This document shows, piece by piece, positions 1 through 8,450 of a stretch of DNA of 15,500 nt (positions within the stretch are counted from its first letter, which is position 1; each line of letters begins with the position of its first letter). A program made the position numbers and the translations under genes. A model generated the notes under the pieces. That model ran no database searches, was not told the origin of the DNA, and was given only the letters and a program-made list of their open reading frames with translations. The DNA lies in contig NZ_CAMLJP010000130.1 in NCBI RefSeq assembly GCF_946480385.1, forward strand, positions 1-15,500. The letters are read 5' to 3'. This DNA comes from an uncultured Azospirillum sp. GTDB lineage: Bacteria; Pseudomonadota; Alphaproteobacteria; Azospirillales; Azospirillaceae.

Positions 1-643
1 GCCACCACCAGCGGTTCAGCGCGTCCTGCGCCATCCGCTTCTGCTCCGGCGTGCCCTGGGCCAGCGCCAGCATCAGTTCGTAGCCCTGGCGCTGGTGGAA
101 GCTCTCCTCCCGGCAGATGCGGACCATGGCGCGGGCGTAGGGGCCGTAGGAGCAGCGGCAGAGCGGCACCTGATTCATGATCGCCGCACCGTCGACCAGC
201 CAACCAATGGCGCCGATGTCGGCCCAGGTCGGGGTCGGGTAGTTGAAGATGCTGGAATATTTGGCCTTGCCCGACAGCAGCTGGCCGACCAGCTCGTCGC
301 GCGACACGCCCAGCGTCTCGGCGGCGCTGTAGAGATAGAGGCCGTGCCCGCCCTCGTCCTGCACCTTGGCCAGCAGGGCCACCTTGCGGCGCAGGGTCGG
401 CGCTCGGGTGACCCAGTTGCCTTCCGGCAGCATGCCGACGATTTCCGAATGGGCGTGCTGCGAGATCTGGCGGACCAGCGTACGGCGGTAGCCCTCCGGC
501 ATCCAGTCGCGCGGCTCGATCTTCTCTTCGGCGTCGACGCGCTCCTGGAAGCGGCCCTGGAGAGCGGCTTCCTGTTCCGTCACCAGGCGGGGAGACGGTT
601 GAGCGCTCTGCTCGGTCTTGGCATCCAAACCTTGCGTGTACAT
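1..643 (-). CDS. paaA: 1,2-phenylacetyl-CoA epoxidase subunit PaaA (partial, C-terminus cut by window edge)
   Basis: Catalytic diiron subunit of the multicomponent oxygenase that epoxidises the ring of phenylacetyl-CoA in aerobic phenylacetate breakdown; it works with PaaB-E in the cytoplasm. I translated the minus strand by hand: 214 codons are visible and the frame runs off base 1. The core is very close to the known family: [15 protein letters not shown] (63-77), [18 protein letters not shown] (93-110), [10 protein letters not shown] (128-137) and [11 protein letters not shown] (177-187). Likely diiron ligands are E67, E97, H100, D151, E180 and H183, including two ExxH pairs. An N-terminal extension of roughly 25 residues compared with E. 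coli PaaA is low in conservation. ATG at 643 is chosen because GGGGA lies about six bases upstream; an in-frame ATG at 649 is possible but overlaps that purine run. The partner genes paaB-E would be expected beyond the left edge. Confidence 0.95.
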   Translation of the reverse strand, partial: MYTQGLDAKTEQSAQPSPRLVTEQEAALQGRFQERVDAEEKIEPRDWMPEGYRRTLVRQISQHAHSEIVGMLPEGNWVTRAPTLRRKVALLAKVQDEGGHGLYLYSAAETLGVSRDELVGQLLSGKAKYSSIFNYPTPTWADIGAIGWLVDGAAIMNQVPLCRCSYGPYARAMVRICREESFHQRQGYELMLALAQGTPEQKRMAQDALNRWWW

Positions 644-696
644 CGGCATCCCCGAGATGGATTGCGCGTCCAGCGAACATTTTCTGAAAGCAAAAT

Positions 697-710
697 ATGA
701 TACAGATCAA
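697..710 (-). promoter_or_regulatory. FNR/FixK-like box upstream of paaA
   Basis: Read on the minus strand the site is TTGATCTGTATCAT, which matches the FNR/FixK consensus TTGAT-N4-ATCAA in nine of ten fixed positions. Its centre is about 60 bp upstream of the paaA start codon, in an AT-rich stretch unlike the flanking coding DNA. For class II activation (centre near -41.5) transcription would begin near 662, but I see no good -10 there, so repression or a different spacing is also possible. The site is seen; the regulator is inferred. Confidence 0.5.
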
Positions 711-721
711 AGACTGTAAAG

Positions 722-1078
722 CGTAATTGTGTGTCGCTTTTGGGATGGGCGGGCTGTCCCTAAAAAGTCATTTGAAAAACAATGGCTTACTTTGAAAGTT
801 CAGGGCATGGCGTGGGGCCTCGCTCCGCCGGATACGGACGCGCTTTGGCCTGCACCGATACACAGTCGGCGCAGTTTTTCTGATTTTGTGCGATGCAGAA
901 GAGGCAAGACGAAAGGGGAGGGGCGCTGCCGGGCTCATAACCGACAGCGGCGCTCTGGTTTGGGCGGGGGAGCGGCACAATTCCGCCACGCCCACCCGCC
1001 GGATCCTTCTGTCCGATCCGGCTCGCTTTACGGTTTTTGCGACGGCCCTCGGGCTCGCCGTAGGCAGAGGAGGATCGT
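722..1078. other. Gap without a supported gene between paaA promoter and the chemotaxis gene
   Basis: About 350 bases lie between the upstream region of paaA and the stop codon of the chemotaxis gene. Short open frames exist on both strands (for example 768-995 minus and 886-1146 plus), but they have arginine/proline-rich, low-complexity translations, no ribosome-binding site and no recognisable family. The only structure noted is the dyad at 999-1021. I see no RNA gene or mobile-element end. Confidence 0.5.
999..1021. repeat. Inverted repeat downstream of the chemotaxis gene
   Basis: CCGGATC and GATCCGG form a perfect 7-bp stem around a 9-base loop, about 60 bp past the stop codon of the minus-strand chemotaxis gene. 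There is no U-tract on either strand, so it is not a standard intrinsic terminator. It may simply stabilise the mRNA 3' end. Confidence 0.3.
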
Positions 1079-2815
1079 TTACGACGCCCGCAACGCCCCC
1101 AGGAAGCCGTCTACCTCCTGCCGCATCCGCCCGGCGTCGCCGGTGACGGTGTCGACCGAGCGCACCATCACGCTGCTCGCCTGCTCGGCGGACGCGGCGG
1201 CGGCGGTGACGGCGGCGATGTTGTCGGAGACGCTGCGGGTGCCGTCTGCGGCGTCCTGGATGTTGGCGGCGATCTCGCCCACCGCGGCGCTCTGCTGTTC
1301 GACCGCGGCGGCGACTTCGCCGGCGATCTCGTTCAGGCGGGCTATGGTGCGGGTGACGGCGCCGATGGTGTCGACCGCCGTGCCCGACGCGCTCTGGATT
1401 TCAGCGATGCGCGCCTGGATCTCGGCGGTCGCCTTGGCGGTCTGGCCGGCGAGCTGCTTCACTTCGCTGGCGACGACGGCGAAGCCCTTGCCGGCCTCTC
1501 CGGCGCGGGCGGCCTCGATGGTGGCGTTCAAGGCCAGCAGGTTGGTCTGGCCGGCGATGCCGGAAATCATGTCCACCACCTTGCCGATCTCCTCCGCCGC
1601 CTCGGCGAGGCTGCCCATCACGGCGGTGCTGCGTTCGGCGTCGCGGGTGGCGTCGGCGGCGATGCCGGCGGAATCGGCGACCAGCTGCGAGATGCCGGCG
1701 AAGCTGGCCGACAGTTCGGCGGTGGCGGCGGCAACGCTGTCGACATTGGCCGAGGCGCGGCCGGCGGCCGAGGACACCGCGTCGGAATGGCGCGCCGTCT
1801 CGGCGGCACCGTCCGCCATCGCGGCGGCGGCGGCGGTCATCTCGGTGGTGGAGGCGGACAGCGCCTCGACAAGGCGCTTCACCGTCGCCTCGAAGCCGTC
1901 GGCGAGCGTGCGCAGTTCGCGGCGGCGTTCCTCGGCGGCGGCGGTCTTCAACCGTTCCTGCTCCTGCTGCAGGCGTTCGGTGTCGAGCATGGTGTCGCGG
2001 AAGACGCGGGCGGCGGTGGCCATGCGGCCGATCTCGTCGCGGCGGCCCTCCTCGAAACTGGCGGTGAAATCGCGGGCGGCCAGCCGTTCCAGCGAACTCG
2101 CCACGTCGAGGATCGGGCGGGAGATGCCGCGCACCAGCACGGCGCCGAAGCCGAGCGCCAGCAGCGTGCAGAGCGTCACCCCGCCCAGCACCATGCCGTG
2201 GGCGCTGCTGTAGACCGCCGCGCCCTGGTCGGCGACCGCGCCGGCGTCGACCATCGTGCCCTCGACCAGCGCGTCGAGCGCTTCCTGCACACTGGCGAAG
2301 GCGACGGCGCTGGGGCGTTTGAAGACGCTGACGGAGGACTTGGCGTTGCCCTCGCGGGCGAGGCTGCGGACCCGCTCGGCATTGGAGGCGTAGGCGGTCC
2401 AGGCTTCGTCGAACGCCGCCAGCCGCGCCGCACCCTCGCCGCTGGTGAAGCGGGATCCCGCGGCCTGACGGCGTGCCGTCACCTCGGCCACCGCGTCGGT
2501 CCAGCCCTTTTCGGCCTGGTTCACCTGCATCTCGTTGGTGGCGAGCGCATAGGCGGCTTCGGCAATGCGGTGGCTCTGCGCGGCGGAAGCCAGTTGACCG
2601 GCGAGCTGGGTCGCCGGCAGCGAGCGGCTGCGCATCGTCTCGGCGGCATTGTTTAGGATTTCCAGCCGGCTGAGCGTGAACAGTCCAAAGGCGGCGGCCA
2701 TCACCACGGTGCCCAGCACGGCGACGATGATCTTGGCGCGGATGGTGAGATGCCCGAATGCGCGAATTTTAGCCAATTTGCCTGCACCCCCGCCAAGCTT
2801 CCGGCAAGATGTCAT
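1079..2815 (-). CDS. Methyl-accepting chemotaxis protein (transmembrane, HAMP)
   Basis: Chemoreceptor of 578 residues that would sit in the inner membrane and pass a ligand signal to CheW/CheA. Order seen: short basic N-terminus, TM1 about 28-48, a mostly helical periplasmic domain of about 155 residues (four-helix-bundle type by size), TM2 about 207-229, HAMP about 230-280, then an Ala-rich signalling coiled coil. The conserved hairpin tip is clear: [20 protein letters not shown] (415-434) followed by [22 protein letters not shown]. There is no C-terminal CheR/CheB-tethering pentapeptide; the protein ends GALRAS. The frame is open further upstream to 2965, but that stretch is AT-rich, contains a candidate promoter and translates to nothing receptor-like, so ATG at 2815 is preferred, although its ribosome-binding site is weak (GGGCGGG). 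Ligand unknown. It appears to be a stand-alone gene. Confidence 0.92.
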   Translation of the reverse strand: MTSCRKLGGGAGKLAKIRAFGHLTIRAKIIVAVLGTVVMAAAFGLFTLSRLEILNNAAETMRSRSLPATQLAGQLASAAQSHRIAEAAYALATNEMQVNQAEKGWTDAVAEVTARRQAAGSRFTSGEGAARLAAFDEAWTAYASNAERVRSLAREGNAKSSVSVFKRPSAVAFASVQEALDALVEGTMVDAGAVADQGAAVYSSAHGMVLGGVTLCTLLALGFGAVLVRGISRPILDVASSLERLAARDFTASFEEGRRDEIGRMATAARVFRDTMLDTERLQQEQERLKTAAAEERRRELRTLADGFEATVKRLVEALSASTTEMTAAAAAMADGAAETARHSDAVSSAAGRASANVDSVAAATAELSASFAGISQLVADSAGIAADATRDAERSTAVMGSLAEAAEEIGKVVDMISGIAGQTNLLALNATIEAARAGEAGKGFAVVASEVKQLAGQTAKATAEIQARIAEIQSASGTAVDTIGAVTRTIARLNEIAGEVAAAVEQQSAAVGEIAANIQDAADGTRSVSDNIAAVTAAAASAEQASSVMVRSVDTVTGDAGRMRQEVDGFLGALRAS

Positions 2816-2846
2816 CCCGCCCGAAGGAATTATTCGACCCTCAACC

Positions 2847-2875
2847 TTACTAATCCGAACGTTTAAAATTATCAA
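2847..2875 (-). promoter_or_regulatory. Candidate sigma70-type promoter of the chemotaxis gene
   Basis: On the minus strand TTGATA (2875-2870) is followed after exactly 17 bases by TAGTAA (2852-2847). This would start transcription near 2840, giving a leader of about 25 bases before the ATG at 2815. The -10 match is only 3 of 6, so this is tentative. No flagellar sigma28 pattern (TAAA-N15-GCCGATAA) is visible. Confidence 0.35.
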
Positions 2876-2960
2876 CGCGGAAGGTGAGTGAAATGGTCGG
2901 GAATCTCGGGGAATTGGGCAATGGTCACAGCCGGGGAAGGACACGGGCCTGAAAAAGGAC

Positions 2961-3008
2961 CCCAAAACGAAACGGCCGCCGCACCCGGTTGGTGCGGCGG
3001 CCGTTTCG
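2961..3008 (-). terminator. Intrinsic terminator of the DJ-1/PfpI-family gene
   Basis: A perfect 18-bp stem (2968-2985 paired with 2991-3008) closes a 5-base loop. On the minus strand it is followed by CGTTTTGGGG, a short U-tract. It lies 20 bases after the stop codon at 3029 and insulates the downstream chemotaxis gene. Confidence 0.85.
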
Positions 3009-3028
3009 GGACCGTCTGAGGATGGAGA

Positions 3029-3592
3029 TCAGGCGGCCTTGCGAACGGAACCCAGCTCGGTGAACAGCTTCACCACGGCTTCGACGAACTCGTTCAGCTG
3101 GTCCTGGCCGAGCGCCGAGACCGTGATGTCGTCGACGACCAGCGCCTCGTCGCTGATCCGGCCGCCGGCGGCGGTCAGGTCGGCGCGGTAGGCTTCCGGG
3201 GCGGCCAGCAGACGGCCGCGCAGCTTGCCGGGGATCGCCAGCAGCTGGATGCCCTGGTCGATGGCGGCGATCGGCTTGCCGGCATCCAGGAAGTGGCCGA
3301 CGATGCGGCGGGTGTGGGCCGACTGCTGCAGCTTCGCCACGCTGCGCTCACCGCCCGGCAGCAGCAGCATGTCGAAGTCGGCGCCCAGCGCCTCGCTCAG
3401 ATGCTTGTCCACCGGGAAGTAATGGCCCCAGGACTTGCCGTGCCAGCCGTTGACCAGACCCGTCTCGGTGGAGATGGTACGCAGCGTGGCGCCGGTCTTG
3501 ATGAGGGCGCGTTGCGGCTCGGTCATCTCCGCTTCTTCGAAGCCGTTGGAGACGAGGATGGCGATGGACTTTCCTGCGAGCGATTGATCCAT
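3029..3592 (-). CDS. DJ-1/PfpI-family protein lacking the catalytic cysteine
   Basis: A 187-residue protein with the class I glutamine amidotransferase-like fold of the DJ-1/PfpI/YhbO group. Family marks seen: IAILVSNGFEEAEMTEP (10-26) with the conserved Glu of the active site region (E20), FDMLLLPGGERS (73-84), GKPIAAIDQGIQLLA (105-119) and ALVVDDITVSA (150-160). In active members the nucleophile elbow reads A-I-C-H-G; here it is A-I-D-Q-G, so both Cys (D112) and the adjacent His (Q113) are replaced. The codons are clear (GAC CAG at 3259-3254) and the rest of the frame is intact. A protease, deglycase or hydratase activity is therefore unlikely; a binding or regulatory role is inferred. ATG at 3592 is chosen because AAAGGA lies 9 bases upstream; the ATG at 3610 overlaps that site. 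It is monocistronic with a strong terminator. Confidence 0.85.
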   Translation of the reverse strand: MDQSLAGKSIAILVSNGFEEAEMTEPQRALIKTGATLRTISTETGLVNGWHGKSWGHYFPVDKHLSEALGADFDMLLLPGGERSVAKLQQSAHTRRIVGHFLDAGKPIAAIDQGIQLLAIPGKLRGRLLAAPEAYRADLTAAGGRISDEALVVDDITVSALGQDQLNEFVEAVVKLFTELGSVRKAA

Positions 3593-3700
3593 ACTGTCTT
3601 GTCCTTTCATCGTTTCACCAAAGAACGCCGGAGCATCTCCGATGGCATGTCGGCCAGGGGAGAACCCGCCGGGGCAGGGGGGCGGTCGGGAAACGGTCAT

Positions 3701-3724
3701 CGCCGCGCAAGGGGTTGCGCGGCG
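3701..3724. repeat. Strong hairpin upstream of the DJ-1/PfpI-family gene
   Basis: CGCCGCGCAA (3701-3710) and TTGCGCGGCG (3715-3724) form a perfect 10-bp stem around GGGG. It is about 110 bp upstream of the start at 3592. No U-tract follows on either strand, so it is either a leader structure of the minus-strand transcript or a protein-binding dyad. Confidence 0.5.
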
Positions 3725-4048
3725 GCCAGTTCCGCCCGCCGGGACCCCGAGGTCGGGTGCCGGCGTGTGGGACCTTTACGTCCCGGATCGGTTTGTTTTC
3801 AGCATGCGGACTTAATTGGTCCCGATGCCGTTCCAAGTCAACAAGGGATTCCGCGGCGCACCCAAGGCCGCCGCCGCCCTGAAACCGGCTCCGACAGTGG
3901 ATTTCCCGGTATTTTCCAGCCCAGTTCAAGACTTTCGGGCCAGCCGGGCCGTACCACCGGTTGATGCGGCGCAGAGCTGCCATACCATAGGGGCGTGGCT
4001 TCACCGCGGAATTATTTCCGATGACCCTTGCCGGATCCGTTCGGACAC
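3725..4048. other. Gap without a supported gene between the DJ-1-family gene and aceA terminator
   Basis: About 320 bases with no convincing gene. Open frames at 3615-4004 (minus) and 3816-4151 (plus) have compositions typical of chance frames; the plus one runs through the aceA terminator. The stretch around 3770-3845 is relatively AT-rich and is the likely promoter area of the DJ-1-family gene: on the minus strand TTGACT (3841-3836) could be a -35, but I see no good -10 at 16-18 bases, so no promoter is called. Confidence 0.45.
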
Positions 4049-4080
4049 AAAAAAGCGGCCGGGGGGAAGGCCCCCGGCCG
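4049..4080 (-). terminator. Intrinsic terminator of aceA
   Basis: CGGCCGGGGG (4056-4065) pairs perfectly with CCCCCGGCCG (4071-4080) around a 5-base loop. On the minus strand the stem is followed, after one C, by six T residues (4054-4049). It lies about 85 bp past the aceA stop codon. Confidence 0.9.
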
Positions 4081-4164
4081 TCGGCAAGTCAAAGCATCAG
4101 CCGTTCGAAAAGATCCAGCTCGCACACTGGATCACGGACCAATCCCGATGATCGGAACCTGCGA

Positions 4165-5442
<1,278 letters not shown>

Positions 5443-5583
5443 GGGTCAGGTTCCTTGTTGTCCGGTGAGCCCGGTTGATCGGGGCGGAACTGGGGTCTCG
5501 GGGCGGGCCTTTTGTCGGTCCCTGCGGCTGGTGTGCAGCGGCGTTTCCTCCCGCCGGTTGCGTCTGCACCTTTCCGTCTTCGG

Positions 5584-5609
5584 GGCCGCTTGCGCTTTAC
5601 AGCGCGGCC
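5584..5609. repeat. Nested inverted repeats in the aceA leader
   Basis: GGCCGC (5584-5589) pairs with GCGGCC (5604-5609). A competing inner dyad GCGCT/AGCGC (5592-5596, 5601-5605) would present a GUAA (GNRA-type) tetraloop on the aceA transcript. The two pairings overlap by two bases, so they are partly exclusive. The structure is about 145 bases upstream of the aceA start and also contains one copy of the TGTAAA element in the minus orientation. Confidence 0.35.
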
Positions 5610-5657
5610 GTGAACCAAGACTTAAACCTGCCCCGAGTGCGTTGCAATAAGCCCTTG

Positions 5658-5722
5658 TTTGTAAAAAGGTCCGTTTGTAAACTGCCGTCTTCACAATCCT
5701 GTAAATCCGTAAATCTTGTAAA
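5658..5722. promoter_or_regulatory. Cluster of TGTAAA-type repeats, probable operators of the ScfR/RamB-like regulator
   Basis: Five related octamers lie in the same orientation between aceA and the regulator gene: TTTGTAAA at 5658-5665 and 5674-5681 (identical), then CCTGTAAA 5698-5705, TCCGTAAA 5706-5713 and CTTGTAAA 5715-5722. A sixth copy, CTTTACAG, lies inverted at 5595-5602. Regulators of this family (RamB in Corynebacterium, PccR in Rhodobacter) are known to bind paired TTTGCAAA-like elements; TTTGTAAA differs by one base. Binding of the adjacent gene product is inferred from this match and the divergent layout. The spacings are uneven (16, 24, 8 and 9 bases). Confidence 0.6.
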
Positions 5723-5749
5723 GTCAGAGAACTGGTTGGGGGACGGATC

Positions 5750-7201
5750 GTGGCGACCATGGAAAAGAAGGCGATGCTGGGGCCGAAGGTCCGCCGCCTG
5801 CGCCGCGACCAGGGGCTGACCCAGGCGCAGATGGCCGATCAGCTCGGCATCTCCCCCAGCTACCTGAACCTGATCGAGCACAACCAGCGCCCCGTCACGG
5901 TGCCGCTGCTGCTGAAGCTGGGCCAGCAGTTCGGCGTCGATCTGCAGGCCTTCGCCGAGGATGAGGAAAGCCGGCTGGTGGCGGGCCTGCGCGAGGTGTT
6001 CGCCGATCCGCTGTTCGACGGCTCCGACATCAAGAACCAGGACTTCCGCGAACTGGCGGCGGTGGCGCCGACGCTGGGGCAGGCGGTGGTGGCGCTCTAT
6101 CGCGGCTTCCGCGGCGCGCGCGACGATCTGCAGGCGCTGGCGGAGCGGGTGGCCGACCGCGAGAAGCTGCATCTGGTGCAGGCCACCGGCTTTCCGCAGG
6201 ACGAGGTGCGCGACCTGTTCCAGGCCCATTCGAACCATTTCCCGGAGCTGGAGGCGGCGGCCGAAAGCCTGTGGCAGGACGGCAAGCTGGAGCGCGGCGA
6301 CCTCTATCGCGGGCTGGTCGACTGGCTGAACACCCAGCACAGCGTGCGCGTCCGCCTGCTGCCGTCGGAGGTGATGGGCTATGCCGTGCGCCGCTTCGAC
6401 CGCCACAGCCGGCGCATCCTGCTGTCGGAGATGCTGGCGCCGTCGGGCCGCACTTTTCAGCTGGCCTGCCAGATCGCACTGCTGCGCCACCGCGACCTGC
6501 TGAACGGCATCGTCGACGCCGCCAACCTGTCCGACGACGAGGCGCGGCGGCTGACCCGGATCGGGCTGGCCAATTACTTCGCGGCGGCGGTGCTGATGCC
6601 CTACGGCCGCTTCCACGAGGCGGCGACCCAGCTGCGCTACGACATCGAGATCCTGCGGCGGCGCTTCGACGCGTCGTTCGAGCAGGTCTGCCACCGGCTG
6701 ACCACGCTGCACCGGTCGGGGGCCAAGGGCGTGCCCTTCTTCTTCATGCGGGTGGACAGCGCTGGCAACGTGTCGAAGCGCTTTTCCGGCGCCGGCTTTC
6801 ACTTCGCCCGCTTCGGTGGCGGCTGTCCGCGCTGGATCGTCTATGAGGCCTTCCGCACGCCGGGCAAGATCCACAGCCAGATGGCGGAGATGCCGGACGG
6901 CACCGCGTACTTCTCCATCGCCCGCACGGTGGTGAAGGCCGGCGGCGGCCACCGCAGCCCGCCGCAGCAATTCGCCGTCGCGCTCGGCTGCGACGTCCAG
7001 CATGCGGCTCAGGTCACCTATGCGGATGGGTTCGACCTGTCCAACACCGACGCGGCGACGCCGATCGGTGTGAATTGCCGGCTCTGCCCGCGGCTGGACT
7101 GCTCGCAACGGGCGTTTCCGCCGTTGAATCATCGGCTTATCGTCGACGAGAACCTGCGCGGTCTCTCCCCCTACCTGTTCGCGCCGCCCAGTGCGGAATA
7201 G
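5750..7201 (+). CDS. Short-chain fatty acyl-CoA regulator (ScfR/RamB-like), XRE-type HTH with ImmA/IrrE-like and DUF2083 domains
   Basis: Cytoplasmic transcription regulator of 483 residues. An XRE helix-turn-helix spans about 12-66, with LTQAQMADQLGISPSYLNLIE (23-43) covering the recognition helix. The middle part is ImmA/IrrE-like (TFQLACQIALLRHRDLL 235-251; IGLANYFAAAVLMPYGRF 271-288) but has no HExxH zinc-protease motif, as in RamB-type members. The C-terminal DUF2083 region ends with a conserved cysteine block, CRLCPRLDCSQRAFPPL (443-459; Cys443, 446, 451). Relatives RamB, PrpR, MccR and PccR sense acyl-CoA status and control glyoxylate-shunt or propionyl-CoA genes. Its divergent neighbour is aceA, the expected target. 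GTG at 5750 is chosen because GGGGGA stands 6 bases before it; the ATG at 5759 would be 15 bases away. Whether it activates or represses aceA cannot be read from sequence. Confidence 0.9.
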   Translation: MATMEKKAMLGPKVRRLRRDQGLTQAQMADQLGISPSYLNLIEHNQRPVTVPLLLKLGQQFGVDLQAFAEDEESRLVAGLREVFADPLFDGSDIKNQDFRELAAVAPTLGQAVVALYRGFRGARDDLQALAERVADREKLHLVQATGFPQDEVRDLFQAHSNHFPELEAAAESLWQDGKLERGDLYRGLVDWLNTQHSVRVRLLPSEVMGYAVRRFDRHSRRILLSEMLAPSGRTFQLACQIALLRHRDLLNGIVDAANLSDDEARRLTRIGLANYFAAAVLMPYGRFHEAATQLRYDIEILRRRFDASFEQVCHRLTTLHRSGAKGVPFFFMRVDSAGNVSKRFSGAGFHFARFGGGCPRWIVYEAFRTPGKIHSQMAEMPDGTAYFSIARTVVKAGGGHRSPPQQFAVALGCDVQHAAQVTYADGFDLSNTDAATPIGVNCRLCPRLDCSQRAFPPLNHRLIVDENLRGLSPYLFAPPSAE

Positions 7202-7209
7202 GGGGCGAA

Positions 7210-7223
7210 TTGACCGGGATCAA
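7210..7223 (+). promoter_or_regulatory. FNR/FixK-like box upstream of fpr
   Basis: TTGACCGGGATCAA matches the FixK consensus TTGAY-N4-RTCAA fully and the FNR consensus TTGAT-N4-ATCAA at nine of ten positions. It begins 8 bases after the regulator's stop codon and is about 230 bp upstream of fpr. Centred activation would put the transcript start near 7258, leaving a long leader of roughly 195 bases; no strong -10 is visible there. Confidence 0.5.
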
Positions 7224-7453
7224 TGTTGTACGGCGCCGTTTGTGTTGTTTGTCGGAAAGCCCGTCATTCGACTGGTAGAAATCCGTGGCCTTCGGCCGGG
7301 TTTGTTGATAGGTTTCGGCCGTTGCGTCGCGGCAGCTCTGCTCGCGTCCTCGCGCACCGGCCACCTGAACGCAGCGTCCCGGATGATGGTTTGAACATTG
7401 CGGCTTGAACACCGCCAACCGAGCTTGGCCTCGACAGGTTTTGGAACGCCCCC

Positions 7454-8227
7454 ATGAGCAACTTGATCAAAGAGCGCGTGCTGACCGTTCACCACTGGAC
7501 CGACACGCTGTTCAGCTTCACCACCACGCGCGATCCGTCCTTCCGCTTCCTGCCGGGGCAGTTCACCATGATCGGGCTGGAGGTCGAAGGCCGGCCCCTG
7601 CTGCGTGCCTACAGCCTCGTCAGCGCGCATTACGAGGAGACGCTGGAGTTCTTCAGCATCAAGGTGCAGGACGGCCCGCTGACCTCGCGCCTGCAGCACC
7701 TGAAGGAAGGCGACACCCTGCTGGTGAACCGCAAGGCGACCGGCACGCTGATCACCGACAACCTGCTTCCCGGGCGGAACCTGTATCTGCTGAGCACCGG
7801 CACCGGCCTGGCGCCGTTCCTCAGCATCATCAAGGACCCGGAGATGTACGAGAAGTTCGACCGGGTGATCCTGACCCACGGCACCCGCACCGTGGCGGAG
7901 CTGGCCTATGACGACCTGATCCAGCACAGCCTGCCGGAGAACGAGTTCTTCGGCGAGCAAGTGAAGGAAAAACTGCTGTATTACCCGACCGTGACGCGCG
8001 AGCCCTTCCGCAACCAGGGCCGCCTGACCACGCTGATGGAGACCGGCAAGCTGTACAGCGACCTGGGCCTGCCGGAGCTGGACGCCGAGAAGGACCGCGT
8101 GATGATCTGCGGCAGCCCGGCGATGCTGGCCGAGACCACCGCGATGATGGAGCGTCGCGGCTTCGTCATGGGCACCAACGGCGAGCCGGGCGGCTTCGTC
8201 ATCGAAAAGGCGTTCGTGGAGCGGTGA
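7454..8227 (+). CDS. fpr: Ferredoxin--NADP+ reductase
   Basis: FAD enzyme that exchanges electrons between NADPH and ferredoxin or flavodoxin in the cytoplasm; it serves redox homeostasis, iron-sulfur metabolism, oxidative-stress defence and, in diazotrophs, possibly nitrogenase electron supply. The 257-residue protein has the compact bacterial layout: FAD-binding domain with RAYSLVSA (51-58, the RxYS flavin motif), then the NADP domain with LLSTGTGLAPFLS (112-124) and VMICGSPAM (216-224). It ends KAFVER, the extended C-terminus of the bacterial subgroup that stacks near the flavin. ATG at 7454 has GGAA about 8 bases upstream. The gene is monocistronic, with its own terminator; the FixK-like box upstream suggests oxygen-linked control. 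A direct repeat TTGAACA (7391-7397 and 7405-7411) in the leader has no clear meaning. Confidence 0.95.
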   Translation: MSNLIKERVLTVHHWTDTLFSFTTTRDPSFRFLPGQFTMIGLEVEGRPLLRAYSLVSAHYEETLEFFSIKVQDGPLTSRLQHLKEGDTLLVNRKATGTLITDNLLPGRNLYLLSTGTGLAPFLSIIKDPEMYEKFDRVILTHGTRTVAELAYDDLIQHSLPENEFFGEQVKEKLLYYPTVTREPFRNQGRLTTLMETGKLYSDLGLPELDAEKDRVMICGSPAMLAETTAMMERRGFVMGTNGEPGGFVIEKAFVER

Positions 8228-8325
8228 GGGGAAGTGGGGGAATCAATTTCCCATGGAATAAACTCCCCCTCCCGCCGGTTTACCAATTCGTGACGAAGGC
8301 ACGTCACTCAATCCTTGACCGACTG

Positions 8326-8357
8326 GGCGCGCCTCCTCCGGGGGGCGCGCCTATTTT
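8326..8357 (+). terminator. Intrinsic terminator of fpr
   Basis: GGCGCGCC (8326-8333) pairs with GGCGCGCC (8344-8351); two further C-G pairs and one T-G pair extend the stem to 11 bp with a 4-base loop. The tail is TATTTT. It lies about 100 bp past the fpr stop codon and before the GH17 gene. Confidence 0.75.
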
Positions 8358-8403
8358 CCGTCCGCACCCGGTGAATAAAATCGCGGTCCGGCCTGTTGGT
8401 GCG

Positions 8404-8423
8404 ACGGTCACCGTTCAAACCGT
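8404..8423. promoter_or_regulatory. Possible operator dyad upstream of the GH17 gene
   Basis: ACGGTCACCGT (8404-8414) is an 11-bp palindrome with one central base, and a third ACCGT half-site follows at 8419-8423. It lies 28 to 47 bp before the GH17 start codon, where an operator or leader structure would fit. No known regulator motif is recognised. Confidence 0.3.
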
Positions 8424-8450
8424 CAAGCCTTTGGTGTAGACATCCCGCCC

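Noticed and set aside
999..1021. Intrinsic terminator for the chemotaxis gene
   Set aside because: The 7-bp stem is real but no U-tract follows on the minus strand, so it is listed only as an inverted repeat.
729..2213. Long plus-strand open frame of 494 codons, and another at 1787-2656
   Set aside because: Antisense to the chemotaxis gene; translation is Ala/Ser/Arg-rich with no family marks, as expected for a shadow frame in high-GC DNA.
3615..4151. Small open frames on both strands in the gap upstream of the DJ-1-family gene
   Set aside because: No ribosome-binding sites, chance-like composition, and one overlaps the aceA terminator.
5597..7132. Minus-strand open frame of 511 codons opposite the ScfR-like gene
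   Set aside because: The His/Gln/Arg-rich translation is typical of a reverse-strand shadow; the plus-strand protein has clear HTH and DUF2083 motifs.
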